Source: Enhygromyxa salina (GTDB taxonomy: Bacteria > Myxococcota_A > Polyangia > Nannocystales > Nannocystaceae). From it: a DNA stretch of 64,000 bases. The position numbers and the translations under genes are program-made. The notes below the pieces were generated by a model. The model did not search any database, was not told the DNA's origin, and was given only the letters and a program-made list of their open reading frames with translations. This document shows positions 46,335-55,026 of this stretch, one piece after another; the stretch's first letter is position 1; each line of letters opens with the position of its first letter. The stretch spans positions 30,829-94,828 of the forward strand of contig NZ_PVNL01000002.1 of the NCBI RefSeq assembly GCF_002994635.1. The letters run 5' to 3'.

Positions 46335-46700
46335 ATGTCTGACGATCGCCGTCGCCACTGCGTCTTCTTCACCAAGCACACCGAGTATCACCTGCGTGAC
46401 GCCGAGTGCGTGGGGGTGCGCGATCGCAGCTCTGGGGCGTGGATGCTGCAACACGCGGCGCTGCGCCTGCTGGCCCTGGCGATCCCCGAGGTGCCCGAGA
46501 GCGAGGCCTGGATCGGCCAGCGCATCCACTTTTGGGGCCGAGACACCGACGTGCTGACCTCGCCGGTCGTGGCCGTGGGCCGGCCCCGGCTGGACGAAGT
46601 GGTCGACTACGTGAGCCAGGCCCGGGCCGGGATGATCTTCGAGAACCCCAGCGGGAGCCTCAAGTCGTCGCTCCCCGCTCAAAGTCTCGCGCAAGCTTGA
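46335..46700 (+). CDS. Small conserved hypothetical protein
   Basis: A 121-residue soluble protein with no signal or membrane helix. The N-terminal half contains CVFFTKHTEYHLRDAECVGV and DRSSGAWMLQHAALR. The middle has IGQRIHFWGRDTDVLTSPVV, suggesting a small beta-rich fold, and the C-terminus is a helix. The ATG at 46335 is preferred because the 30 upstream codons are Arg-rich and overlap the divergent kinase promoter region. I do not recognise the family. It sits 21 bases before the rhomboid-like gene. Confidence 0.62.
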   Translation: MSDDRRRHCVFFTKHTEYHLRDAECVGVRDRSSGAWMLQHAALRLLALAIPEVPESEAWIGQRIHFWGRDTDVLTSPVVAVGRPRLDEVVDYVSQARAGMIFENPSGSLKSSLPAQSLAQA

Positions 46701-46709
46701 CCTCCGGCC

Positions 46710-46715
46710 TACACT
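46710..46715 (+). promoter_or_regulatory. -10-like TACACT before the rhomboid-like gene
   Basis: TACACT ends 6 bases before the GTG at 46722, with no Shine-Dalgarno sequence. It suggests a separate leaderless transcript rather than readthrough from 46335-46700. Confidence 0.38.
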
Positions 46716-46721
46716 GGGGCG

Positions 46722-47417
46722 GTGCTGCCCAGGTTTCGCCGCGGAGCGTTCGCTCTTTTCGCGCTCACGTTCTTGGTGACCATGCTCCTGGGCGACCGCG
46801 GCCAGGCGGCTGGGTGGTTCACGCTGCAGCCAGACGAGCTGCTCACCGGTCGTCACTGGTGGACACCGGTGAGCGCGCTGTTTCGCTATCCGGAGGGGCT
46901 CGGCCTGCTCGGGTTGGTCTGGACCCTGGCCATCCAGTGGGTGATCGGCAGCCGCCTCGAGGGCTTTTGGGGCACGACCCGCTACCTGGTGATGGTGCTC
47001 GTCGCGGGTCTGGTCGGTTACGCCAGCGTGGTCGCCCTGGCCGCAGTGATGCCGGCGACCGCGTCGCTGGATTACGCGGGACCCGGCCCGATCGACGCCG
47101 CCTGTGTCGTGGCGTTTGCGTGGGTGTTTGCTGCTGAGCGCATGCGCCTGGGTTCCGCCGAGATCTCGCCAGTGCTCGTGGCAGGCATCACAGCCGCGCT
47201 CAGCGTCACTTTTGCGCCCCTGGTTGCGGTGGCCGCGGGGACCCCCATCGCGCAGGCTTGGCCCGCGGCGATCCCCGCTGTGGTCGCGGCCGTCGTCGCG
47301 ACGCTGTTCGTGCAGCCCTGGCGAAAGCGCGAGAACTCGGGCAAAGTCGGCCGAACGAAGCCGCGTGGCCAAACGCATCTGCGTGTTGTTCGGACCCCCG
47401 AAGACATGCTCAACTGA
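46722..47417 (+). CDS. Rhomboid-like membrane protein, catalytic Ser not evident
   Basis: A 231-residue protein with about six helices. It matches the rhomboid fold pattern: first helix, an LLTGRHWWTPVSALF re-entrant region (compare GxxWRxxTxxF of rhomboids), and GSRLEGFWGTTRYL before the fourth helix. Where active rhomboids have GxSG, this has AGPGPIDAA (residues 119-127) with no Ser. It is therefore probably a non-proteolytic rhomboid-like pseudoprotease. The basic C-terminal tail is cytoplasmic. No partner is evident from the neighbours. Confidence 0.72.
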   Translation: MLPRFRRGAFALFALTFLVTMLLGDRGQAAGWFTLQPDELLTGRHWWTPVSALFRYPEGLGLLGLVWTLAIQWVIGSRLEGFWGTTRYLVMVLVAGLVGYASVVALAAVMPATASLDYAGPGPIDAACVVAFAWVFAAERMRLGSAEISPVLVAGITAALSVTFAPLVAVAAGTPIAQAWPAAIPAVVAAVVATLFVQPWRKRENSGKVGRTKPRGQTHLRVVRTPEDMLN

Positions 47418-47456
47418 TCTCTGGCCCGTCCTCGGCCTTGCGCAAGCTGTCTAGGT

Positions 47457-48929
47457 GTGTCGAATTCCACCAAAGAGCCCCTCGGTAACGGTGTCCCCCA
47501 GATCGACGACGACCTCGATCCAGGGATGACGACGACTTTTTTCTCGTCGACGCACCGCCACACGCAGCTGCGGCGCGTGATGCTGCGGGTCACCGCCGGT
47601 CCCGATCAGGGCGCGCAGATCCAGGTCGCGCGCCCGCGGATCACCGTCGGTCGCAGCGCCGTCAACGACCTCGTGCTCACCGACACCTCCGTCAGCGGCA
47701 CGCACCTGCAGATCACGCTCGGCGACAAGCGCGGGATCTTGCTGCGCGACCTCGACAGCACCAACGGGACCCAGGTCCAGGGCCTGCGGGTCCGCGAGGC
47801 CTACATCGAGCCCGGCGCCACGATCTCGCTGGGCAAGACCGACATCCTGTTCCTGTCGGCCGACGAGATCGAGGTCCCGCTCTCGGGTCACGACCACTTT
47901 GGCGCGCTGTGGGGTGCCAGCCCGGCGATGCGCGAAGTGTTTGCGATCCTCGAGAAGGTCGCGCCGACCGACATGAGCGTGATGATCGGCGGCCAGACCG
48001 GCACCGGCAAAGAGCTGGTCGCCCGCGCGCTGCACGACGAGTCCAGCCGGGCCGAGCGACCCTTCGTGGTCCTCGACTGCGGCTCGCTGCCGCGCGAGCT
48101 GGCCGAGGCCGCGATCCTCGGCCACAAGAAGGGCTCGTTCACCGGCGCGATCGGTGACCGCGCGGGCGCGTTCGAGGACGCCGACGGCGGCACTTTGTTC
48201 TTGGACGAGGTCGGCGAGCTGCCCCTGGATCTGCAGCCCAAGCTGCTGCGCGTGCTCGACCGCCGCGAGGTCCAGCGGATCGGCGAGAGCCAGGTCCGCA
48301 CGGTCGACGTCCGGGTCGTCGCCGCCACCCACCGCGATCTGCGTCAGATGGTCGGTCAGGGCCAGTTCCGCGAAGACCTGTACTTCCGGCTCACGGTCAT
48401 GAACGTCGATCTGCCGCCGCTGCGTGATCGCGGCGACGACATCTTGCTGCTCGCCAACAAGTTCATCGAGGACTTCGCCCGGGTCCACGGTCGGGCCCCG
48501 CAGCTCAACGCCGAGGCCAAGCAGATCCTGCTCGAGGAGCCGTGGCCCGGCAACGTTCGCCAGCTCAAGAACGCGATCGAGCGCGCCGCCCACCTCTCGC
48601 ACAACTCGATCATCGAGCCCGCCGATCTCCACCTGGGTCGCCGCGAGGGCCGCCCCAGCAAGGTCAAGAAGTTCGGCACCGAGGGCGACCCGTCCGAGTC
48701 CAAGTCCGAGGGCGAGCTCCCCGAAGAGATCTATGCGATGCCCTTCAAAGAGGCGAAGCAGGTGATCGTCGACGACTTCGAGCGCGCCTACTTCGCCCGA
48801 CTGCTGGCCAAGACCGACAACAATTTGTCGCGGGCCTCCGCCGAAGCCGGGATCACTCGCTACTACTTGCGCGAGCTGCTCAAGCGGCTGGGCATGCACA
48901 AGAGCAGCAAGAAAAAGGCCGAGGAGTAG
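47457..48929 (+). CDS. FHA-domain sigma-54-dependent transcriptional activator
   Basis: A 490-residue enhancer-binding protein. The FHA domain (about 42-136) contains ITVGRS, SGTHLQI and DLDSTNGT for phosphothreonine recognition. The AAA+ core (about 147-380) has Walker A GGQTGTGKE (178-186), the sigma-54 contact loop as GSFTGA (226-231) instead of GAFTGA, and Walker B GTLFLDE. A Fis-type helix-turn-helix (LSRASAEAGITRYYLRELLK) ends it. FHA-linked activators are abundant in myxobacteria and are driven by Ser/Thr kinases. It starts with GTG. Confidence 0.95.
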   Translation: MSNSTKEPLGNGVPQIDDDLDPGMTTTFFSSTHRHTQLRRVMLRVTAGPDQGAQIQVARPRITVGRSAVNDLVLTDTSVSGTHLQITLGDKRGILLRDLDSTNGTQVQGLRVREAYIEPGATISLGKTDILFLSADEIEVPLSGHDHFGALWGASPAMREVFAILEKVAPTDMSVMIGGQTGTGKELVARALHDESSRAERPFVVLDCGSLPRELAEAAILGHKKGSFTGAIGDRAGAFEDADGGTLFLDEVGELPLDLQPKLLRVLDRREVQRIGESQVRTVDVRVVAATHRDLRQMVGQGQFREDLYFRLTVMNVDLPPLRDRGDDILLLANKFIEDFARVHGRAPQLNAEAKQILLEEPWPGNVRQLKNAIERAAHLSHNSIIEPADLHLGRREGRPSKVKKFGTEGDPSESKSEGELPEEIYAMPFKEAKQVIVDDFERAYFARLLAKTDNNLSRASAEAGITRYYLRELLKRLGMHKSSKKKAEE

Positions 48930-48935
48930 TCCCAG

Positions 48936-49457
48936 GTGGCGTATCGGGCGTTGCTGACAGCCTTGTTGTGCGTGAGCGTTGGGCTGGGCTGCCGTGCCAA
49001 GGAGTCCGAGCCGGTGGCCGTCGCCCGGACCTTCGCCGAGACCGCGCGCCGGGGTGACGTCGACGGGATGCTCGCGGTGATCGAGGCTCCGGCGGTCGAG
49101 CGGCTTGAGTCCGCGGCCGAGCACGCCAGCGATCACGTCGGCGGCCGGCGAAGCATCGAGGCTGGCGAGATGCTGCAGATCGTCGGTGTCGATCGCAGCG
49201 TGGCCGTGGCCGGCGCCGAGCTGCTCGACGATGATGGCGAGCGCGCCCACGTGGAGCTGACCATGACCGACGGCCGCACCCTGCGGCTCGAGCTGGTCTG
49301 GGAAGAGGCCAGGGAAGAGGATCAGGGCGGGGATCGCGACGACGACGACCACCCCGCTCGGGCGGCCCGTCCCGGTGGCTGGAAGGTCCGGATTCCGCTG
49401 CCAACCGGCGCCGCGGACAGCTCGATGGCAACCGGAGCCGCGCCGCCCGATGCCTGA
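48936..49457 (+). CDS. Lipoprotein with DUF4878-like domain
   Basis: A 173-residue predicted lipoprotein starting with GTG, 6 bases after the activator gene. The signal ends in VGLGC. The body has a helix-rich start (PVAVARTFAETARRGDVDGM) followed by beta strands ending in GGWKVRIPL, the arrangement of small NTF2-like lipoproteins such as DUF4878. An acidic insert (DQGGDRDDDD) is likely a loop. It is probably in one operon with the preceding activator and the following membrane protein. Function is unknown. Confidence 0.65.
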   Translation: MAYRALLTALLCVSVGLGCRAKESEPVAVARTFAETARRGDVDGMLAVIEAPAVERLESAAEHASDHVGGRRSIEAGEMLQIVGVDRSVAVAGAELLDDDGERAHVELTMTDGRTLRLELVWEEAREEDQGGDRDDDDHPARAARPGGWKVRIPLPTGAADSSMATGAAPPDA

Positions 49458-50211
49458 GTCCTCGGAGCGCCGCGGCCGACTTTTGGGCCGACTGTCTCCG
49501 CTCGCTCGCCGACGGGCCGCCTGGCTGCTCGCGCCCGCGCTAGCGACCGCCGCGATCGCGTTTCAAGTCGGCCTGGATGTCCCGCGCGCGCCGATGCTCG
49601 AGCGCGACCAAAAGCCGCCGAAGAAGCCCCGCAAGAGCGCCGCCGCCCGCAACGCCCAGGCTCAGGCCAAGGCCAACAAAGCCAAGGCCAAGCAGGCCCA
49701 ATCAAAGAAGCCGCCACAGCGCCGGACCGCGCGCGCGCTCGCTGGCCTGCGCGCCCGCTGGTCCGACGTCCCGCTCGAGGACGAGCCGATCAACCAAAAT
49801 TTTCGCCGCCGCCACGATGGCCTGCTGCGCCACGTGGTCACCCGCGCGCGCGAGCTGGAGCTCGACGGCGCCCCGCCTCCGCCCATGCAGATCCGGCCCG
49901 GGTGTCGGACCATTCGCTGCGACCTCGAGCTGTGTGGCCCGACCAAGCTGGTCGCGGCGATCGCCGAGCTGCTGCCGGTCGCGACCTTGGCCGATCAACC
50001 GCTGTTGCACGAGCTGCGCGAGGTCGAGCCGATTCACGAGCCGGCCCCAGATCCCAAGAACAGCGGGCCCAAGCAGCGCAAGCCGAACCATCAGGTGTGT
50101 CGGCGCTGGATCGTCGACTTCACCGTCGACGGCGGCGACCCGAGCAAGCTGGCGTTCCCCGAGTTGTCAGAACTGGAACGAGCCGCCGACGACAAAGCCC
50201 TGCCCGGCTGA
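49450..50211 (+). CDS. Single-pass membrane protein with Lys/Ala/Pro-rich linker
   Basis: A 253-residue protein. After a basic N-terminus there is one hydrophobic helix (AAWLLAPALATAAIAFQVGL), then a highly basic, Lys/Ala/Pro-rich linker of about 50 residues and a soluble domain with CRTIRCDLELCG and a later Cys (VCRRW). The ATG at 49450 overlaps the lipoprotein gene by 8 bases. The 3' end overlaps the convergent gene at 50167-51261 by 45 bases. No family is recognised. Confidence 0.65.
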   Translation: MPESSERRGRLLGRLSPLARRRAAWLLAPALATAAIAFQVGLDVPRAPMLERDQKPPKKPRKSAAARNAQAQAKANKAKAKQAQSKKPPQRRTARALAGLRARWSDVPLEDEPINQNFRRRHDGLLRHVVTRARELELDGAPPPPMQIRPGCRTIRCDLELCGPTKLVAAIAELLPVATLADQPLLHELREVEPIHEPAPDPKNSGPKQRKPNHQVCRRWIVDFTVDGGDPSKLAFPELSELERAADDKALPG

Positions 50212-51261
50212 CGGCGCGCCGCCAAACCCGACCTTGTGCTTGCGCAGCTTGGCGACGGTCTTGTCGTTCTTGTGCACGAACAACAGCGTGGTGAACACCA
50301 CGGTCGTGGCCGCGAACACGCCAGTGGCGATCCAGCCCGCCGTTGCGACCGACGCCACGTTGTCGGCCTTGATGCAGACCCGCGTGACCTCGGCGTTGGT
50401 GACCTCGTTGGGCTTGCTGGGATCGGGCGGGCGGCGGCCGAGCTCGCACAGATCCTGGGTGCTGTTGGGGTCGACGTCGTTGCCGGGCTTGGAGTCCGTC
50501 AGCGAATTCTCGGCTGCGGTGATCAGCTCCTTGCGGATCGGGCCGTTGGTGCTGATCGCCACGGTCGCGCCGATCGCCGTGCCGAGCCCGCCGACCAAGA
50601 GCACGCTGCTGACGCCGACGCCCGCCCACTTCCACGCTGGACGCGGGGAGTAGGCGCCCCAGATCAACGCTCGATCGCCGGGGGGCGGCTTGGTCGGCTT
50701 GGTGGCGTCCGGGTCGTCGACCGTGTCGGGATCGTCTGCGGTGTCTGTGGGCGGGAGCTCGTCGACCGAAGGCTCGATCTTGTACAGGGCGTCGATCAGC
50801 GCCGAGGCCGTCGCGCCGAGCTGCGCGTCGCCGAGCTCGGCTGGCGTGACCGTGCGCTCGATCCTGTTGTTGAGCTCACCGGTGCCGACGTTGAGCGACT
50901 GCAGCTCGACGACGTAGTCCGCGCCCTGCTTGCGGACCGCGCCAAACACCAGCTGCGACGAGCCGAGCGTCTGGCCACCCTGGGCGAAGCAAGCCAGATC
51001 TTCGTCGCCGCAGCCCATGGTCAGCTTGAGCTCCGCGAGGCTCATGGTGTTGCCGTCGTCGAGGCCGCGCTGGTTGAGGTCCCAGCGGATCGCGTCGGCG
51101 AGCGAGGTGACGAGCTCACCGTCACCCTCGAGTCCGAGGAAGGTGGTCTTGTCATCGAGCGCTCCGGCCTGGGCGAGGCCTGGGGTCGCGGCGAGCAAGC
51201 TGCAGCTCAACGCGGTGGCAGCGACAGAAGCGGTGAGGCTGGATAGGGAGCGGCGAAGCAT
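50167..51261 (-). CDS. Exported protein with transmembrane helices and GGSFQF C-terminus
   Basis: A 364-residue protein. A signal peptide (cleavage near AQAGA) is followed by a domain with an FLGLEGDGELVTSLADAIRW start and SSQLVFGAVRKQGADYVVEL, resembling the TolB-like/'DUF4384-type' alpha/beta modules that report activity of receptor-coupled systems in this group (weak similarity). An acidic Pro/Thr linker is followed by two hydrophobic helices (about 212-235 and 310-332). Similar myxobacterial 'PEGA-like' lipoprotein receptors have this arrangement. The function is unknown. Its last 45 bases overlap the convergent gene. Confidence 0.6.
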   Translation of the reverse strand: MLRRSLSSLTASVAATALSCSLLAATPGLAQAGALDDKTTFLGLEGDGELVTSLADAIRWDLNQRGLDDGNTMSLAELKLTMGCGDEDLACFAQGGQTLGSSQLVFGAVRKQGADYVVELQSLNVGTGELNNRIERTVTPAELGDAQLGATASALIDALYKIEPSVDELPPTDTADDPDTVDDPDATKPTKPPPGDRALIWGAYSPRPAWKWAGVGVSSVLLVGGLGTAIGATVAISTNGPIRKELITAAENSLTDSKPGNDVDPNSTQDLCELGRRPPDPSKPNEVTNAEVTRVCIKADNVASVATAGWIATGVFAATTVVFTTLLFVHKNDKTVAKLRKHKVGFGGAPSAGQGFVVGGSFQF

Positions 51262-51450
51262 GACGTCTCACCCGCCGAGTGCGGCGGGCCCGGCGAAAAT
51301 GACACGTTCAGCGGACGCTGAAAAGGGCCAGTCGGCCAGCCGGGAGGGTGCGGACCGTGGGCGGGGAGGCCCGCCCTGAACGGGCAAGCCCCCCGGACAC
51401 CGCGGGCCGTGGGGTGGGGGCCGATGACCAGAGGGGGGCGCCGCTCGTGG

Positions 51451-51456
51451 TATCGT
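51451..51456 (+). promoter_or_regulatory. -10-like TATCGT before the sensor kinase gene
   Basis: TATCGT ends 8 bases before the GTG at 51465. It supports this GTG rather than codons up to 39 residues further upstream, which add a Pro/Arg-rich, non-conserved-looking extension. Confidence 0.35.
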
Positions 51457-51464
51457 GGGGCTCG

Positions 51465-53276
51465 GTGGCCCTGGGCGAGATCGACGACAGGTCCGACGAA
51501 GAGCTGATCGGCGGTCCAGAGCCGTCTACCAGCCCACCAGCGTCGCCCGAGCTGCCACCGCTGCGAGTTCGCGGCAGCTTGGCCGCCCGGATCGTGGCGC
51601 TTGTCGTGTTGGTAGTGCTTGGCACGGGCGCGGCTGCGCTGATCATCCGCGCCCAGGTCCGTGGGTTGGGGGCCAACTTCGATCTCTTGACGGGCGTGTA
51701 CATCCCGTTTCAGACCAAGCTGCTGCGCGCCCAGAACCAGTCGCAGCGGATCGGCTCGTTCGTGTCGAGCTACGGCAACCCCGAGGCCCAGCTTGGACGC
51801 GGGGATCTGCTCAACCTCGAGGACGCGCTCGAGCTGCGCGCCCACCTGGTCACCGAAGTCCGGGCGCCGCTCGAGCAGGCGCTGCTCCACCCGCAGCGAC
51901 TCGGGGGCCTCGAGCAGCTCGATGACGTCCGCGCGCTCGCCCAGCTCGTCGAGGGGCTCGGCGAGCTGGTCGCGCTAGATGAGGAGTTTGATGTCACCGA
52001 GGTCCTGGCCGACGCGCCGCGCCAGGCCGACATCAACCGTCGCTTCGCCGAGCTCGAGGTCCGGGCCAACGAGGCCGTGCGGGCCCAGCGGGACACCGTC
52101 GCCGAGGCCGGACGCGCGGCCGAGCAGCGCGCCTTGGTGATCACGATCGCCGCGGCGGCGTTCTCTCTGATCGCAACCTTGATCGTGATCTTGACGCTCC
52201 GACCGCTGCGGCGGCTGGCGGTGAGCGTGCGGCGGATCGGGCGGGGTGAGTGGCGCGAGCGGATCGAGGTCGGCCCCAAGCCCGAGCGCGACGACGAGGT
52301 CGCCCGGCTCGCCCGCGAGGTCAACCTCATGGCCGCGACCCTCGAAGAGCGTGAGCGTCGGCTGCTCCGCGGCGAGCAGCTCGCCGCGATCGGCCGGCTC
52401 GCCGCGCAGATCACCCACGAGATCCGCAACCCGCTGTCGAGCGTGGCGCTCAACGCCGAGCTGCTCGAGGACGAGCTCGACTCGCTCGGCGCCGTCGCGG
52501 GCGTCGACGAGGCTCGGACCTTGCTCGGTCGGATCAGCGGCGAGGTCGATCGACTCACCCAGATCACCGAGGCCTACCTCGGCCTCGCTCGCCGACCCGC
52601 GCCGCAGATGGCCAAGGTCGATCTACGCCGTGAACTCACGGATTTGCTCGACTTCACCGCCCACGAGCACGAGCGCAACCGGGTCAGCGTGGTCCGTGAG
52701 CTGCCGGATCAGCCAGTCTGGGTCGAGGCCGACGCGGGCCAGCTGCGCCAGGCGCTGCTCAACCTGCTGCGCAACGCTCAGGAGGCCGTGCTCGAGCTGG
52801 CCGGGGATCCGCTCGATCCGCTCGAGATGGGCAGCGATCGGGCGGGGGACCTCGGTGATCTGCTCGACGATGTCGATGAGTCGGGCGGCCCCATGGAGCC
52901 GCGAGCCGCAGTTGGCGCGACCGCGGTCGGCACGATCACGGTCACGCTGGTCTGTAAGGACGGCATGGCCCTCGTGTTTGTCGCGGACGACGGACCCGGC
53001 ATCCCAGCCGCCGCCGTCGACGGCAACGGCAACGGCAACGGTAACAATGGCGGCGTCGAGCGGATCTTCGAGGCCTTCGTGACCAGCAAGGCGCACGGGA
53101 CCGGGCTCGGGTTGCCGATGGTCCGGCAGATCGCTGCCGACCACGGGGGCGCCGTCGTGCTGCTCCAAACCGGGCCCGAGGGCACTCGATTCGAGTTCAG
53201 GCTGCCGGCTTGCGCTCCTCCGGTCCCCTCCGTATCCTCGGAAACCGATTCGGCAGCCTCGGCTGACGGCCGCTAG
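51465..53276 (+). CDS. Membrane-bound sensor histidine kinase with HAMP domain
   Basis: A 603-residue kinase. The first helix is near 37-60, followed by a periplasmic helical sensor (about 60-215), a second helix, HAMP (RPLRRLAVSVRRIGRGEW), H box ITHEIRNPLSSV and an ATPase domain with LLNLLRNAQEAV, FVADDGPGIP and GTGLGLPMVRQI. The ATPase has two odd insertions: about 45 residues rich in Asp/Gly between N box and G1, and an Asn-Gly run (NGNGNGNNGG) between G1 and the F box, where the ATP lid begins. No response regulator is adjacent. The FHA/sigma-54 activator at 47457 lies three genes away but has no receiver domain. Confidence 0.92.
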   Translation: MALGEIDDRSDEELIGGPEPSTSPPASPELPPLRVRGSLAARIVALVVLVVLGTGAAALIIRAQVRGLGANFDLLTGVYIPFQTKLLRAQNQSQRIGSFVSSYGNPEAQLGRGDLLNLEDALELRAHLVTEVRAPLEQALLHPQRLGGLEQLDDVRALAQLVEGLGELVALDEEFDVTEVLADAPRQADINRRFAELEVRANEAVRAQRDTVAEAGRAAEQRALVITIAAAAFSLIATLIVILTLRPLRRLAVSVRRIGRGEWRERIEVGPKPERDDEVARLAREVNLMAATLEERERRLLRGEQLAAIGRLAAQITHEIRNPLSSVALNAELLEDELDSLGAVAGVDEARTLLGRISGEVDRLTQITEAYLGLARRPAPQMAKVDLRRELTDLLDFTAHEHERNRVSVVRELPDQPVWVEADAGQLRQALLNLLRNAQEAVLELAGDPLDPLEMGSDRAGDLGDLLDDVDESGGPMEPRAAVGATAVGTITVTLVCKDGMALVFVADDGPGIPAAAVDGNGNGNGNNGGVERIFEAFVTSKAHGTGLGLPMVRQIAADHGGAVVLLQTGPEGTRFEFRLPACAPPVPSVSSETDSAASADGR

Positions 53277-53296
53277 CGCCGTCCAGAGAATTCCAC

Positions 53297-54028
53297 ATGT
53301 CCAAGCGTCGCCTCCTCATCTCCGCTTCCTTGCTGCTCGCCGGCTTCACGATCAGCGCCTGCACGGCCATCTTGGTGCCCGACGTGGGCGACGACGGAGT
53401 TCACCGCTGCAACACGGGCTCGGACTGCCCTGACTTGGGGGACAACCGCTACATCTCGCAGTGCGTGGCGGCCGAGGACAAGGCCGACAACATCTGCGCG
53501 CCCGCGTACGACGAGGTCGAGTGCGACCTCACGGGCATCGATCCCGACTCCCGCTTCGCCGAGATCCTCGACGAGGCCACCACGGACTCGAAGGGCGCGT
53601 ACGGCAACTGCACCGACGAGAACCGGGGCAAGCGAGGCTGCGCCCCGAGTGCCGACGGCTGCAACGAGGGCCTGGAGATCGTCGACCCCGAACTCAACAT
53701 CTGTGACGACCCCGACGCCCTGTTCCCGGCCGTCAACCCGTTCAAGGTCGGCGGCGCCGATATTGCCGGGCGGGACGTCATGGATCAGTTCTGCCGGTTC
53801 TACTTCTGCGACGAGGGCTTCGTGTGTGCGCCCAGCGGGAACAAGCGGATCTGCAAGCCCTGCAACCCCATGGCCGAGTTTGGCGAGGGGGGCTGCGGCA
53901 CGCTGTACATCCAGGGCGAGCCCTCGTCGGTCTACACCGCCAACGTCGAGGAAGCCGGCAACTGCTCCGGGAAGATCGGCAGGAACGACGCCGAGTTCGG
54001 CACCGCGCCCGAGCTGCCCACGCCGTAG
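53297..54028 (+). CDS. Cys-rich lipoprotein of unknown function
   Basis: A 243-residue predicted lipoprotein with signal ending in FTISAC. At least 18 Cys follow in the mature protein, in EGF-like spacing (CNTGSDCPDLGDNRYISQC, CAPSADGCNEG, FCDEGFVCAPSGNKRICKPC). Such disulphide-rich surface lipoproteins are frequent in myxobacteria. It is alone in its strand block with short gaps on both sides, but readthrough from the kinase gene, 20 bases upstream, is likely. I cannot assign a function. Confidence 0.72.
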   Translation: MSKRRLLISASLLLAGFTISACTAILVPDVGDDGVHRCNTGSDCPDLGDNRYISQCVAAEDKADNICAPAYDEVECDLTGIDPDSRFAEILDEATTDSKGAYGNCTDENRGKRGCAPSADGCNEGLEIVDPELNICDDPDALFPAVNPFKVGGADIAGRDVMDQFCRFYFCDEGFVCAPSGNKRICKPCNPMAEFGEGGCGTLYIQGEPSSVYTANVEEAGNCSGKIGRNDAEFGTAPELPTP

Positions 54029-54049
54029 CGGCGGCCCGCTCAGCTGAGG

Positions 54050-54055
54050 TAGCGT
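54050..54055 (+). promoter_or_regulatory. -10-like TAGCGT before the phosphodiesterase gene
   Basis: TAGCGT ends 5 bases before the GTG at 54061. It fits the leaderless pattern and supports that GTG, which is also where the lipoprotein signal begins. Confidence 0.33.
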
Positions 54056-54060
54056 CGAGT

Positions 54061-55026
54061 GTGCGCTGCGCTGAACTCACGTGTCGCTTGGGGTTGATCT
54101 TGCTTGGTGCGGTCGGCGGCTGCGGCGGCCCGGCGCCGGCTGACAGCGGCGAGCCGACCAGCGACTCGAGTTCGGGCGCGAGCGAGGCTACGACCGATGA
54201 CTCGGCGACCGAGACGGGATTGGACAGCGAGACCGGCGAGACCGGCGAGACCGGCGAGCCGCCGGGCAACCCGCTGCTGTCCGACGAGCTGATCAACATC
54301 GCCCACCGCGGCGGCCGCGAGCTCCGACCCGAGGCCACGCTGCCCGCGTTCGAGACCGCGCTGACGATCGGCGCCGACGTGCTCGAGTTCGACGTGCACG
54401 CCAGCTCCGACGGCGTGATCGTGGTCATGCACGATGACACCGTCGATCGCACGACCGACGGCACGGGCCTGATCAACCAGCTCAGCTTCGATCAGCTGCG
54501 CCTGCTCGACGCCGGCTACCGGTTTACGACCGACGACGGCGCGACCTACCCGTTCCGGGGCGTCGGCATCCAGATCCCCACTCCTGCCGAGATCTTCGCG
54601 GCCACGCCAGGCCAGTACTACATGATCGAGATCAAGCAGGCCGAGCCCTCGATCGTGCCCGCGTTCATCGACGAATTGGTCATGGCCGGGGTCGAAGATC
54701 ACGTGGTGATAGCGAGCTTTGATCAGGTCACGCTCGACGAGGTCCGCGCGACCGCGCCCGAGATCCTCACCTCGATGTCCGCGCCCGAGATGATCGACTT
54801 CTACTCGAACGGCGCCGAGCCCGGCTACGAACCGCCCGCGCCGTTCATGCAGGTGCCCTGGGAGGTCGTGAATCAGGAGCTGATCGACCTCGCCAAGTCC
54901 CATGGGATCCGGGCGCACCCGTGGACCGTCAACAGTCAGGCGTTGATGGTGGACATGATCGGCTATGGGGTCGACGGGATCATCACCGATGATCCCGAGC
55001 TGCTCGACGGGCTGCTCGGCGGCTGA
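54061..55026 (+). CDS. Glycerophosphodiester phosphodiesterase lipoprotein
   Basis: A 321-residue enzyme that hydrolyses glycerophosphodiesters to glycerol 3-phosphate and an alcohol. The lipoprotein signal ends in AVGGC, followed by a Ser/Thr/Glu-rich linker with repeated GETGE. The GDPD TIM-barrel has NIAHRGG (catalytic His/Arg), RPEATLPAFETAL (usually PENT; the Asn is Ala here), LEFDVHASSDGVIVVMHDDT with metal-binding Glu/Asp and catalytic His, and DGIITDDPELL at the end. It probably acts in the periplasm on phospholipid-derived compounds. Confidence 0.93.
   Translation: MRCAELTCRLGLILLGAVGGCGGPAPADSGEPTSDSSSGASEATTDDSATETGLDSETGETGETGEPPGNPLLSDELINIAHRGGRELRPEATLPAFETALTIGADVLEFDVHASSDGVIVVMHDDTVDRTTDGTGLINQLSFDQLRLLDAGYRFTTDDGATYPFRGVGIQIPTPAEIFAATPGQYYMIEIKQAEPSIVPAFIDELVMAGVEDHVVIASFDQVTLDEVRATAPEILTSMSAPEMIDFYSNGAEPGYEPPAPFMQVPWEVVNQELIDLAKSHGIRAHPWTVNSQALMVDMIGYGVDGIITDDPELLDGLLGG

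Noticed and set aside
47451..49352. 633-codon minus-strand frame over the FHA/sigma-54 activator
   Set aside because: Antisense to a protein with all enhancer-binding motifs.
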